From an uncultured Acetatifactor sp. (lineage in GTDB: Bacteria > Bacillota > Clostridia > Lachnospirales > Lachnospiraceae), in contig CAKRRS010000055.1 in assembly GCA_934394665.1 (NCBI GenBank), positions 1-18,172 on the forward strand: a DNA stretch of 18,172 nucleotides, written 5' to 3'. Below the pieces are notes generated by a model, which had not been told where the DNA came from, searched no databases, and was given only the letters and a program-made list of their open reading frames with translations. Within the stretch, counting starts at the first letter, position 1, and the number at the start of each line of letters is the position of its first letter. Shown here in pieces: positions 1 to 7,926 of this stretch. The translations under genes and the position numbers were made by a program.

Positions 1-453
1 ATGGCAAGAACAGAAAAAGTGATAATGACTAATATGTGTATGGTGTTTAGTGAAAATAGGATACTTGTCCAAGATAAGACGGATGATGATTACTCTGGAA
101 TAACATTTCCGGGAGGACATGTGGAAAGAGGAGAATCATTTACAGATGCTGTGATACGCGAAGTGTGGGAAGAAACTGGATTGAAAATTTCAGAACCAAA
201 ACTTTGTGGGATAAAAGACTGGATGAAGGATGAGGAAACAAGATATATAGTGTTATTATATAAGACAGATAAGTTTGAAGGAATAGTTACTTCGTCTGAA
301 GAAGGGGATGTATTCTGGCTGACATTAGATGAAATGAAGCAGAGAAAACTTGCTTATGGAATGGATAAGATGTTGGAAGTATTTTTAAATGACAATATTA
401 GTGAATATTTCTTTTATGAAGAAAATGGCAAATGGATACAAGAGTTGAAATAG
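1..453 (+). CDS. NUDIX hydrolase (8-oxo-dGTP diphosphatase-like)
   Basis: A 150-residue NUDIX pyrophosphohydrolase, a family that cleaves nucleoside diphosphates linked to another group, often oxidised or surplus nucleotides. The NUDIX box is complete: G39, five residues, E45, seven residues, then R53-E54-V-W-E57-E58-T-G60-L61, preceded by FPGGH. The catalytic glutamates that bind the metal are all present. The length fits a single-domain MutT/YjhB-type enzyme. The ATG is the very first base of the window, so its ribosome binding site cannot be seen and a start further upstream cannot be excluded, although MARTEKV followed by NMCMV looks like a normal family N-terminus. A second, different NUDIX gene follows 26 bases downstream, probably in the same transcript. 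The substrate cannot be read from the sequence. Confidence 0.9.
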   Translation: MARTEKVIMTNMCMVFSENRILVQDKTDDDYSGITFPGGHVERGESFTDAVIREVWEETGLKISEPKLCGIKDWMKDEETRYIVLLYKTDKFEGIVTSSEEGDVFWLTLDEMKQRKLAYGMDKMLEVFLNDNISEYFFYEENGKWIQELK

Positions 454-479
454 TCTGAATAAATGCAGGGGAGTTAGAA

Positions 480-962
480 GTGGATATTTTATTTAAGAAT
501 GATGATTTTGTATTTTCATACAGAGTTGGTGGAATATTGATACGCAATGGAAAAATTCTATTACAGCGTCCTAAGAATGATGATTATTCCATTATAGGTG
601 GACATGTTGCAGCAATGGAAACAAGTATGGAAACTTTGAAACGGGAATTTGAAGAAGAACTTCACACTAAAATAGAGGTAGATAATCTGCTGGCGATTGG
701 TGAAATATATTTTCCATGGGGTAAAAGGCCATGTCATCAGATATGCTTATATTATAATGTGCATCTCGTTAATGATGATATTCCTTTAGATGGAGTATTT
801 CATGGTTATGATGGTCTGGATGACAAAAGGATTGATTTAGATTTTTGCTGGGTTCCACTTGAGGATTTAAAGAATGATGTAAAGGTATATCCGCAGGAAC
901 TGGTACCTTATATTCTTGAACCGAAGAAAGAAATTTCCCATTTTGTTTCAAAGCAGGTTTAG
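480..962 (+). CDS. NUDIX hydrolase, second of a tandem pair
   Basis: A 160-residue NUDIX hydrolase, distinct from its neighbour. It starts at a GTG with GGGGAG about seven bases upstream. The NUDIX box runs from G41 through E47 to R55-E56-F-E-E59-E60, so the metal-binding glutamates are intact. The usual glycine near the end of the box is replaced by H62 (E-L-H-T), a variation seen in diverged members. The protein begins with a strand reading YRVGGILIRNGKILLQR, typical of the NUDIX fold. The C-terminus (KKEISHFVSKQV) looks natural. It probably shares a transcript with the first NUDIX gene; the substrate is unknown. The two proteins differ too much to be a recent duplication. Confidence 0.88.
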   Translation: MDILFKNDDFVFSYRVGGILIRNGKILLQRPKNDDYSIIGGHVAAMETSMETLKREFEEELHTKIEVDNLLAIGEIYFPWGKRPCHQICLYYNVHLVNDDIPLDGVFHGYDGLDDKRIDLDFCWVPLEDLKNDVKVYPQELVPYILEPKKEISHFVSKQV

Positions 963-1049
963 AAGATGAGATTATTTTTCGCGTGAATAATACGGATATG
1001 ATTGTAGCATCGTGTATGCGAAGATAAAGGAAACGGAGGGTATAGCGAA

Positions 1050-1687
1050 ATGAAGTATATTAAAATATTGCCAGTATTATTATGTGTTCTTTGCTTGACA
1101 GGATGTTATGAAAAATGGAATGAAATCAGCGAGACGACAGAAACAAGCAGTGTAGGTAAAACAGAAGAAACAACATTACAGGAAGCATATGCAAATGGAT
1201 TAGAAGACGAGGAAGGAGATTCCATAGAAAAAATAGAAAAATATAAGATACCGGAACAATCATTTGATGTTTACTTAGATGACTGGGGCGAGGTTACATT
1301 TGTATCTTGCAGGCCGTCACCTGATGAGCTTATTGATTGGAAAGTTGCTTCATTTTATTTAATCAGAGATGATCAGATATTATATAAATTTCCCTATCGG
1401 TTTGAAAATAATAGTTCAAGGGGGTATATAGGAACATTTTATAGTGTTGGTGCAGTTGGTTTTCGTGATATAAATGATGATGAAAAAGAGGACATTATAA
1501 TAATAACATATTATCACTCAGGAGCAGGACCAACGGGTATGGTTCCACGTCCCGGTGTTACAATATATATTTAGCAGGAGAAGATGAATTTTATCTTGCA
1601 AAGGATATGATAGAAGACGTAGAAGAAAATATAGTAGAGAAGGACAGAACCATTGAAAATATTTATAACTATTTACAACAAAAATAA
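1050..1687 (+). pseudogene. Lipoprotein gene broken by a two-base slip in an AT repeat
   Basis: The N-terminus is a clear lipoprotein signal: a charged start, a hydrophobic core, and the lipobox LTGC with the lipidated cysteine at residue 19, so the product would be anchored outside the cytoplasmic membrane. A Thr/Glu-rich linker follows, then a domain with DINDDEKED, resembling the DxNxDxxxD calcium loops of FG-GAP/VCBS-like repeats. The open frame stops at 1572-1574 after VTIYI. Removing one AT from the run of four AT units at 1563-1570 restores VTIYLAGEDEFYLAKD and reads on to a natural TAA at 1685-1687, giving about 211 residues. As written, the protein is 174 residues and lacks its last 38. 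This is a recent frameshift, a phase-variable repeat or a sequencing error. The start has GGAGG upstream. Function is unknown. Confidence 0.8.
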
Positions 1688-1723
1688 TAGGGGTGTCGGA
1701 TTTGACAAAGGCAGGTAATCAAA

Positions 1724-1942
1724 ATGATACTTTTTAAGAAGAAAACAACCGCAAATTCCTATGATAAGGAAAACAAGAAACCTGTAATCAAAGCAAGTAT
1801 CTGCACCGGTGAGCAGGTTGCCGGATTTAAAGACATCCATACGGGCCGGATAGAAGAGGTAATGCTGATCAAAAATCCGGCAGATCTTGAGCAGTTTAAA
1901 ACTATGTATGGAATAGAGGAAGAGATAACGAAGGAATATTAA
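1724..1942 (+). CDS. Small conserved hypothetical protein (72 aa)
   Basis: A short basic-to-acidic soluble protein with no membrane segment or signal peptide. It opens with MILFKKKTT, has a central block (IKASICTGEQVAGF) and ends in an acidic helix-like stretch. I do not recognise a domain. The blocky, non-repetitive sequence and balanced codon use suggest a real gene rather than chance. The start is the ATG at 1724, with GGCAGG about ten bases upstream as a moderate ribosome binding site. It lies 36 bases ahead of the deformylase fragment in the same orientation, so the two probably formed one transcript. The function cannot be inferred; a link to translation or protein maturation is only suggested by that neighbour. 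Confidence 0.65.
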   Translation: MILFKKKTTANSYDKENKKPVIKASICTGEQVAGFKDIHTGRIEEVMLIKNPADLEQFKTMYGIEEEITKEY

Positions 1943-1977
1943 AGACATACCAACATAGACGTTTGGAGGATGGAACA

Positions 1978-2154
1978 ATGGTAAAGAAAATAGTACATGA
2001 TCCGCTGTTTTTAGCACAGAAATCCGTGGATGCAACGGAGGCAGACAAGCAGGTGGTGACGGATCTGCTTGACACGCTTCAGGCAAATTTGGATCATTGT
2101 GTCGGCATGGCGGCAAATATGATCGGTGTTAAGAAGAATGGTATGGTGGTTTAA
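1978..2154 (+). pseudogene. def: Peptide deformylase, truncated after motif 1
   Basis: Peptide deformylase removes the formyl group from the initiator methionine. The 58 residues present match the N-terminal third of the family: MVKKIVHDPLFL, a linking helix (VTDLLDTLQANL), then CVGMAANMIGV, corresponding to motif 1 (GxGLAAxQxG). It then ends abruptly in KKNGMVV. The two motifs that carry the metal ligands (EGCLS and HExDH) are missing, so the product cannot be active. The start is taken at ATG 1978, with GGAGG eight bases upstream; a TTG at 1963 is in frame but lies before that site. The stop TAA at 2152-2154 overlaps the end of the convergent XRE gene by four bases, which marks the point where the rest of the gene was lost. 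It is probably a relic, with a functional copy elsewhere in the genome. Confidence 0.75.
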
Positions 2155-2477
2155 CTTTCCCATATTTTTAATGTCTGCAATAATTTTTTCTTACTTTCCA
2201 CATCCATTTTGGAAATCATATCCGTAAGTTCATGATCAAGGGCGGTTGGCTGATATTCAGAGTCGATCTGCCCTATGAGAGAATCCAGAGAAATTCCCAA
2301 CAAATTCGCATAATACATTAAAATCCGCAGAGACATTGCTGTTCGATTGTTTTCCACATTGCAGATATAGCCCGGCGTCACATCAAGTTCGGAAGCAACA
2401 TCTGCCTGGGTGAGATGCATCTGCGTACGCAGGTCTTTCATGCGGGGACCTAAATTCTCGAAATCTACCTGATTCAT
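2151..2477 (-). CDS. XRE-family helix-turn-helix regulator
   Basis: A 108-residue Cro/C1-type DNA-binding protein. The helix-turn-helix lies at about residues 10-65: LGPRMKDLRTQMHLTQADVA is helices 1-2, SELDVTPGYICNVENN holds the recognition helix, and LRILMYYANLLGISLDSL is the typical final helix. A short C-terminal tail (residues 70-108, ending in KKLLQTLKIWES) may serve dimerisation. The start is supported by AAGGAG about eight bases upstream on the minus strand. It is divergent from the PIN-like gene, with only about 130 bases between the two starts, so it may regulate itself and that gene. It is convergent with, and overlaps by four bases, the truncated deformylase. Confidence 0.88.
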   Translation of the reverse strand: MNQVDFENLGPRMKDLRTQMHLTQADVASELDVTPGYICNVENNRTAMSLRILMYYANLLGISLDSLIGQIDSEYQPTALDHELTDMISKMDVESKKKLLQTLKIWES

Positions 2478-2531
2478 TTGATATCTCCTTTTATATACTA
2501 AATAACAATAGAATCATACAATAAATATATC

Positions 2532-2560
2532 TTGAAATAAAGATATTAATTCTATATAAT
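2532..2560 (+). promoter_or_regulatory. Sigma-A type promoter of the PIN-like gene
   Basis: TTGAAA at 2532-2537 is separated by exactly 17 bases from TATAAT at 2555-2560, a near-consensus vegetative promoter. It points at the PIN-like gene, whose start at 2612 follows about 45 bases after the expected transcript start. The surrounding intergenic stretch is extremely AT-rich. Confidence 0.65.
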
Positions 2561-2611
2561 ATATTTTATAAGAATATATTACGGATATGAATGACAAAGG
2601 GGAATAAAAAA

Positions 2612-3171
2612 ATGGCGACGATACTGGTGGATTATGAGAATGTTATGGGAACCAATGGCTTGAAAGGAACAGATGCATTACAAAGTGAGGATGTGTTTAT
2701 TATTTTTTACAGTAGCTGTTGTGGGAAGATACGCAATGAATATTTACAGGAGATAAATGACAGCGGCTGTGAATTCCGGATTATAAAGCTAAAAGGAACA
2801 GGGAAAAATGCATTAGATTTTTATATAGCCACAGAGTGTGGAATTGCCAGTCAAAAAGGCGAAAAGCAGCTGGCTATCATCAGCAATGATAAGGGCTATC
2901 AGGCGGTAATGGATTTTTTGAAGTCATCAATGAGGCACAAGAGATACAGATTGTAAGAGCCGGCAATGTAGAAACAGCATTGACGATGTTGGAGACTGCC
3001 GAGAATGCAGTTCGGAGAAAAAGATTGCAAAAACGGATGGAAATGCTTGACTTGGAAACGGAATATTCCAAATTAGAGAAAAATGAAAGGCGGTATGGGA
3101 AAAATAATGTGAGAAAAACGAATCTGATATTAGTGGGAAAAGGGATTTTGGACAACATAAGACATCAATAA
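2612..3171 (+). pseudogene. PIN-like domain nuclease gene with a one-base frameshift
   Basis: The protein begins MATILVDYENVMG, with the early acidic residues (D-Y-E-N) expected of PIN/NYN-type metal-dependent RNases, and later shows further motifs (KNALDFYIATECG and IISNDKGYQAV) that supply more acidic residues of a PIN active site. The first frame stops at 2954-2956 after a non-homologous tail (KSSMRHKRYRL). Adding one T to the six-T run at about 2915-2920 gives DFFEVINEAQEIQIVRAGNVETALTML and reads on to 3171, which is clearly the true continuation, with a charged C-terminal helix. The ATG at 2612 is preferred because AAAGGGG lies nine bases upstream; an ATG at 2591 is also in frame. It lies opposite an XRE regulator, so it may once have been a regulated defence or RNA-processing pair. 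As written, the C-terminal third is lost. Confidence 0.75.
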
Positions 3172-3234
3172 GGACGGGGGGAAGAACGTATGAGAAAGGC
3201 CAAAATATCTTGAAATGTTTTCAAAATAATTTAA

Positions 3235-3438
3235 GAGAGTCCTCTGATCGCGGACGGGAATCTGGTGCTGACCGGATTTCGGGAAGCAGAGTGGAAAGAG
3301 AAGGCGGATCGATTGATATTTTCTTTCATTTTCGGCGGCTACATGCAGCATGCGAACCAGGAGGAAGTAACGGGATATACCAGAGAGGAACTTCTGGCAA
3401 GAATCAGAACATCCCTGACCGGCCGGGCAGCGGAATGA
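3235..3438 (+). pseudogene. Fragment resembling an FtsH-type M41 protease C-terminal region
   Basis: An open stretch of 67 codons without a credible start codon reads GNLVLTGFREAEWKEKADRL, then FSFIFGGYMQHANQEEVTG and YTREELLARIRTSLTGRAAE, followed at once by TGA. The last block resembles the helix in FtsH (M41) peptidases that follows the HExxH active site, where family members read like ELLxxIxxxLGGRxAEE. Neither the AAA ATPase part nor HExxH is present, and the stop falls exactly where the family would continue. This is therefore a remnant, not a working gene. The family assignment rests on this one similarity, so confidence is moderate to low. A terminator hairpin follows directly. Confidence 0.45.
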
Positions 3439-3469
3439 AAAACGCAGGAGGTTAATCCTCCTGCGTTTT
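3439..3469. terminator. Bidirectional terminator, overlapping the chemoreceptor stop codon
   Basis: CGCAGGAGG (3443-3451) pairs perfectly with CCTCCTGCG (3457-3465) around the five-base loop TTAAT. Flanking AAAA and TTTT extend the stem and supply a U tail in both directions. On the minus strand the chemoreceptor stop codon (3452-3454) sits in the loop and its last codons form one arm of the stem. Confidence 0.85.
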
Positions 3470-4954
3470 CATTTCGTCGCTTGTGGAACGGATACGTTCT
3501 ACAGCTGTCTTTACCTGCTCGGCATAATCCAGATTGCTCTGGCTCATGTTATGTACCTGCTCTGCATTGGCGGTCACTTCTTCGGTTACGGCGGACAACT
3601 GGGAGATATTCTCCATGATCTTGTTGTTCGATGTGGCAAGACCGGTGATCTGGTGGTTTACCTCTTCTACATGAGAGGCAAGTGTTTCCATATTCTTGTT
3701 CAGTTGCTGGAAAGCATCGGAAGCGGCGAGAATCTTTTCTCCCTGCTGTTCAGTGGCTTCGATAGAACCACTGATGGTTTCCACGACCATATTGGCATTT
3801 GTATTCAAGTCATTGGTAATCTTAGTGATCTCTTCCGTAAAGCTCTTGGTCTGTTCAGCCAGCAGTCGGATCTGCTGCGCTACCACGGCGAAACCGCGGC
3901 CGGCTTCTCCGGCACGGGCACTTTCGATGGAAGCATTCAGCGCCAGGAGGTTCGTCTGACCGGAGATTGCCATGATACTGCCGGCGATGTTTTCGACTTC
4001 TTTTGTCTTCTCCTGCAGCTTCGTCATGGCATCGGTAACGGCGTGGTTGGTATCTTTGATCATGGCGGATTGCTGCTTCAGTTCTTCCATGGCGGTCATA
4101 TTCTTACGGATATTGTCAGCGGAATCCTCTGCAATCTGAACCATTTGCCCGGAGACATGTCCTGTCTGCTCGATGGCCTGCTGGATACTGGTGGTCATCT
4201 GGTTCTGTTCTTCGATACTGGTAGCCGTCATATTGGTGGCTGCGGAAATCTCCTGCATACTGTTGGCAACAGATTCCGTGGTCTGTACCAGGTGATCCAT
4301 GAGCTCTGTGGTTTTTGCAGTCTCATCATGTACAGTCTGGGATACTTCCAGCACACCGTCCAGCATCTGCTTTACGCGTCCGTGCTCTTCTTTGGAGGAT
4401 CCCAAAGCATCATTGTTGAATAAAATGGTAATGTTGCCGGTCTGCAAAATGATAATGCCGATCAAAAATACCAGCAGCGTACCGCAGATCGCATTCACAT
4501 CCTGACCGTAGATTCCCTTCATGGCCTGAACGATCATGACGATGAGATAGAGAACGAACATCCCGATTGCGGTTCTTTTCAAAGATTTTTTCTCATAATA
4601 AGGAATCTGTAAGATGAAGATTGCAATCAGTGCGTAGTGGATAAAGCTGGCATCGGTCTGCAAGCCGACCAAAAGGTATTCAATTCCGATCTCAATAGTG
4701 GCAAATACCTTCAGCCATCTGGTAGCCTTATTTTTCAGGTAGGTCGCTGTGTTGACGACACAGAAGATACCGATCAAAACGGTGTTGGCATAAGTGACGA
4801 TCGGTGAAATGTTGTGGTTGACAAGCTTTAACCACAGATAAAATAAGAACACGACTGCCAGAAGAGAGCTGGCAATGATGTAGAACTGATTCATTCTGTG
4901 GTTGCGTTCCGAACTGTCGGTATAGCGATATTGATTCTTTTTTTTCTGCTCCAT
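3452..4954 (-). CDS. Methyl-accepting chemotaxis protein with six-helix membrane domain
   Basis: A 500-residue chemoreceptor that would signal to CheA/CheW at the membrane. Residues 1-20 are charged. About residues 22-180 contain roughly six hydrophobic segments joined by very short loops, for example [18 protein letters not shown] and [14 protein letters not shown]. There is no large external ligand domain and no obvious HAMP domain, so sensing would be inside or close to the membrane. From about residue 190 the protein is a long coiled coil, with the conserved hairpin tip at about residues 330-360 ([20 protein letters not shown], then [17 protein letters not shown]), the CheA/CheW contact region. 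The start ATG has GGAGG about six bases upstream. It is transcribed away from feoAB. No chemotaxis or flagellar genes are nearby, so it is an orphan receptor; the stimulus is unknown. Confidence 0.93.
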   Translation of the reverse strand: MEQKKKNQYRYTDSSERNHRMNQFYIIASSLLAVVFLFYLWLKLVNHNISPIVTYANTVLIGIFCVVNTATYLKNKATRWLKVFATIEIGIEYLLVGLQTDASFIHYALIAIFILQIPYYEKKSLKRTAIGMFVLYLIVMIVQAMKGIYGQDVNAICGTLLVFLIGIIILQTGNITILFNNDALGSSKEEHGRVKQMLDGVLEVSQTVHDETAKTTELMDHLVQTTESVANSMQEISAATNMTATSIEEQNQMTTSIQQAIEQTGHVSGQMVQIAEDSADNIRKNMTAMEELKQQSAMIKDTNHAVTDAMTKLQEKTKEVENIAGSIMAISGQTNLLALNASIESARAGEAGRGFAVVAQQIRLLAEQTKSFTEEITKITNDLNTNANMVVETISGSIEATEQQGEKILAASDAFQQLNKNMETLASHVEEVNHQITGLATSNNKIMENISQLSAVTEEVTANAEQVHNMSQSNLDYAEQVKTAVERIRSTSDEMKTQED

Positions 4955-5344
4955 AGGTTCCTCCGAAAATTAAATACATGGTAACTACCCAGAGGCAAAA
5001 CAAAACATCGAAAATACGATTTGCGAGTGACCTGAATAGTTACAAGATATGCAACAATACAATCAATATAAGTGTAATACGTTTTGACATAATTTTCTAT
5101 ATATTTTTTTTTAATAGAGTGAAAAGTATCAAATTATGGTAAGAAATGCAAAATGTGATTGCAATTTATAAAATGATACTGATTTTCAATAGCAAATAAG
5201 GTATAATACTTTTACCGGCTCAGGAGTAAGGTATGGCCGGAAGCGTTTTGGCAAGATAATGTTTGCAAAACAACGAAATCAATATTGGAATATTGCCGAT
5301 TAAGAAAACAGAATTCGACAGGTATGAAAGGATAAAAGAAAACG
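4955..5344. other. Divergent regulatory region between chemoreceptor and feoAB
   Basis: This gene-free stretch is AT-rich. It carries the leader of the chemoreceptor on the minus strand, with an inverted repeat GTAACTA (4981-4987) / TAGTTAC (5037-5043), and the Fur-type box and -10 element of feoAB on the plus strand. A consensus TTGACA at 5084-5089 has no well-spaced -10 partner. A short frame of eight codons with AGGAG upstream begins at ATG 5233 in the feoAB leader; it is too short to call a gene. Confidence 0.6.
5174..5207 (+). promoter_or_regulatory. Fur-type operator and -10 element of feoAB
   Basis: TGATACT-G-ATTTTCA at 5174-5188 matches 12 of the 14 defined positions of the 7-1-7 Fur box (TGATAAT-N-ATTATCA). 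It lies just before TATAAT at 5202-5207 and covers the position where the -35 element should be; that -35 is poor, consistent with a regulated promoter. The transcript would start near 5214, leaving a leader of about 130 bases. Iron-dependent repression of feoAB is inferred from this placement. Confidence 0.6.
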
Positions 5345-7684
5345 ATGACGCTGAAAGAATTGGAAATCGGAAAAAGTGCTGTGATCGAGACTGTAGGCGG
5401 TGAAGGCGAGCTCAGACAGCATTTTCTGGATATGGGTATGATCCCCGGCGCGGAAGTGACCGTGGTAAAGCTGGCACCGATGGGGGATCCCATGGAATTG
5501 CAGGTACACGGTTATGAACTTACTTTGCGTCTGGCGGAAGCAGATCAGATCGAGATTGCACCGATTGCAAAGAGAACAAAGGAACATAAAGGACTTGACC
5601 GCGTGACCGATGCGGCGCATCCGGGGCTTGGTGAAGACGGAAAATATCATTCGAAAAAGGACGAAAATCCGCTGCCGGAGGCGACGACACTGACCTTTGC
5701 CCTGGCGGGAAACCAGAACTGCGGCAAGACGACGCTGTTTAATCAGTTAACAGGGTCGAATCAGCATGTGGGCAATTTCCCCGGTGTTACGGTGGACCGC
5801 AAGGACGGCTCGATCAAAGGTCACCCGGAGACGTTGGTGACTGACTTGCCGGGCATTTACTCCATGTCTCCTTACAGCAGTGAGGAAATCGTGTCCCGTA
5901 ATTTTATCCTATATGAAAAGCCCAGAGCAATCATCAATATCGTAGATGCCACCAACATTGAGCGTAACCTGTACCTTACCATGCAACTGTTGGAAATGGA
6001 TATCCCCATGGTCGTGGCGCTGAACATGATGGACGAAGTCACGGGCAATCACGGTTCTATCGATGTGAACGCCATGGAGGCATTTTTAGGGGTCCCCGTG
6101 ATCCCGATTTCCGCAGCGAAAAATGAGGGTGTCGATGAATTGATCCGTCATGCCCTGCATGTGGCAAAATATCAGGAGCGTCCGCTGCGCCAGGATTTCT
6201 GTGATAAAAATGATCACGACGGATCGGTACACCGTTGTATTCATGCGGTCTGCCACTTGATTGAAGACCATGCGGAAGCGGCAAAGTTACCTCTTCGTTT
6301 TGCGGCGAATAAGGCAATCGAAGGTGATCACCTGATTCTGGAGAAGCTGCAACTGGATAAAAACGAGCAGGAAATGCTGGAGCATATCGTCTGTCAGATG
6401 GAGACGGAGCGTGGCGTGGACAGAAGTGCGGCAATCGCGGATATGCGTTTTGATTTTATTGAGAGATTGTGCGAACAGACGGTAGTCAAGCCGAAAGAGA
6501 GCAAGGAGCGGATCCGCAGTGAGAAGATCGACCGGATCCTCACCGGAAAATACACCGCAATTCCCTGTTTTATCGTGATCATGGTGTTGGTATTTTACCT
6601 GACCTTTAACGTGATCGGTGCATGGCTGCAGGGACTTTTGGAGCTGGGGATCGGAAAACTGACAGATCTGACCGATGCGGCACTGACGGCGGCACATGTA
6701 AACAGTGCGGTTCACAGTTTAGTGATTGACGGTATCTTTACCGGTGTGGGAAGTGTCTTAAGTTTCCTGCCGATCGTGGTGACTTTGTTCTTCTTCCTGT
6801 CTCTGATGGAAGACAGCGGATATATCGCCCGTGTGGCATTTGTCATGGATAAACTGCTGCGTAAGATTGGCCTGTCCGGAAGAAGTATCGTGCCGATGCT
6901 GATCGGTTTCGGCTGTACGGTTCCGGCGGTCATGGCGACGCGTACCCTGACCAGTGAAAGAGACCGTAAGATGACGATATTGCTGACTCCGTTTATGAGC
7001 TGCTCCGCAAAACTACCGATCTATTCTTTCTTTGTAAGCGTGTTCTTCCCGGGAAAAGGAGGGCTGATCATGTCTGCACTGTATCTGCTGGGAATCGTGA
7101 TCGGCATTCTGGTGGCATTTTTGTATCGGGGAACTTTGTTCAAAGGTGAGCCGGTACCGTTTGTCATGGAATTACCGAATTACCGTCTGCCCGGAGCGAA
7201 GAACGTCGGACAGCTGCTGTGGGAGAAGGCAAAAGACTTTTTGCAGAAGGCATTTACCGTGATCTTCATCGCGACGATCGTGGTATGGTTCCTGCAGAGC
7301 TTTGACCTGAAACTGAATCTGGTGGAGGATTCTGCGGACAGTATGCTGGCAATGATCTCCGGACTGCTGGTACCGCTGTTTAAGCCGCTGGGACTGGGAG
7401 ACTGGAGAATCTGTACTTCCCTGATCAGTGGATTCATGGCAAAAGAAAGCGTCGTAGCAACACTGGAAGTATTGTTCGGCAGCAGTATTGCCACGGTTCT
7501 CACACCGCTTGCTGCGGCAACCTTGCTGGTATTCAGTCTGCTGTATACCCCCTGCGTGGCAGCGATTGCTTCCGTCCGCAGAGAACTGGGCGGAAAATGG
7601 GCTGTCGGTGTGGTGCTCTGGCAGTGCTTCGTCGCATGGGTGGCAGCGTTCCTGGTACATAGCATTGGGTTGTTATTTATATAG
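5345..7684 (+). CDS. feoB: Fused FeoA-FeoB ferrous iron transporter
   Basis: A 779-residue fusion for Fe2+ uptake through the cytoplasmic membrane. Residues 1-75 are an FeoA-type SH3-like domain (MTLKELEIGKSAVI, then a strand pattern ending ADQIEIAPI). After a charged linker comes the FeoB G domain: P loop GNQNCGKT at 122-129, the G2 threonine in FPGVTVDRK, G3 DLPG, G4 NMMD and G5 SAAKNEG. From about residue 395 there are many membrane helices, including the cysteine-bearing gate motifs GFGCTVPAVMATRTL, MSCSAKLPIY and LLYTPCVAAIASVRRELG. All motifs are intact, so the protein should be functional. FeoA and FeoB are separate proteins in many bacteria; here one gene joins them. No FeoC or separate FeoA lies next to it. 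The nearest ribosome-binding-like sequence, AAAGGA, is 12 bases from the ATG, rather far. Confidence 0.96.
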   Translation: MTLKELEIGKSAVIETVGGEGELRQHFLDMGMIPGAEVTVVKLAPMGDPMELQVHGYELTLRLAEADQIEIAPIAKRTKEHKGLDRVTDAAHPGLGEDGKYHSKKDENPLPEATTLTFALAGNQNCGKTTLFNQLTGSNQHVGNFPGVTVDRKDGSIKGHPETLVTDLPGIYSMSPYSSEEIVSRNFILYEKPRAIINIVDATNIERNLYLTMQLLEMDIPMVVALNMMDEVTGNHGSIDVNAMEAFLGVPVIPISAAKNEGVDELIRHALHVAKYQERPLRQDFCDKNDHDGSVHRCIHAVCHLIEDHAEAAKLPLRFAANKAIEGDHLILEKLQLDKNEQEMLEHIVCQMETERGVDRSAAIADMRFDFIERLCEQTVVKPKESKERIRSEKIDRILTGKYTAIPCFIVIMVLVFYLTFNVIGAWLQGLLELGIGKLTDLTDAALTAAHVNSAVHSLVIDGIFTGVGSVLSFLPIVVTLFFFLSLMEDSGYIARVAFVMDKLLRKIGLSGRSIVPMLIGFGCTVPAVMATRTLTSERDRKMTILLTPFMSCSAKLPIYSFFVSVFFPGKGGLIMSALYLLGIVIGILVAFLYRGTLFKGEPVPFVMELPNYRLPGAKNVGQLLWEKAKDFLQKAFTVIFIATIVVWFLQSFDLKLNLVEDSADSMLAMISGLLVPLFKPLGLGDWRICTSLISGFMAKESVVATLEVLFGSSIATVLTPLAAATLLVFSLLYTPCVAAIASVRRELGGKWAVGVVLWQCFVAWVAAFLVHSIGLLFI

Positions 7685-7926
7685 TTAGTTTGAATGAATT
7701 AAGCTGCAGTATTGGGTTATTTTCCGAATGACATAAGGGTAAGGCTTTAAGTGAAAATCAGAATTATGGATATCCAATACCAAAGTTGGAAAATAGCATA
7801 TTGATTAGCTGAAACGTTGATGGACTATTGTACAAAATGTTCTCGTTGGAATACTTATTATCATGCGAGACATTAAAACGAATATTCGGCATAGAAAAAT
7901 TATTGAATCACGGAAAAATAGAAATG

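Noticed and set aside
959..1027. A short open stretch (LEDEIIFRVNNTDMIVASCM) after the second NUDIX gene
   Set aside because: About 22 codons, no start codon or ribosome binding site; may be a gene remnant but cannot be supported.
3551..4423. A long open frame on the plus strand opposite the chemoreceptor
   Set aside because: It is a shadow of the chemoreceptor coding sequence; its translation is Gly/His/Leu-biased without any domain, and no ribosome binding site precedes it.
7172..7665. Two overlapping minus-strand open frames inside feoAB
   Set aside because: Both are antisense shadows of the FeoB membrane region, with compositionally odd translations.
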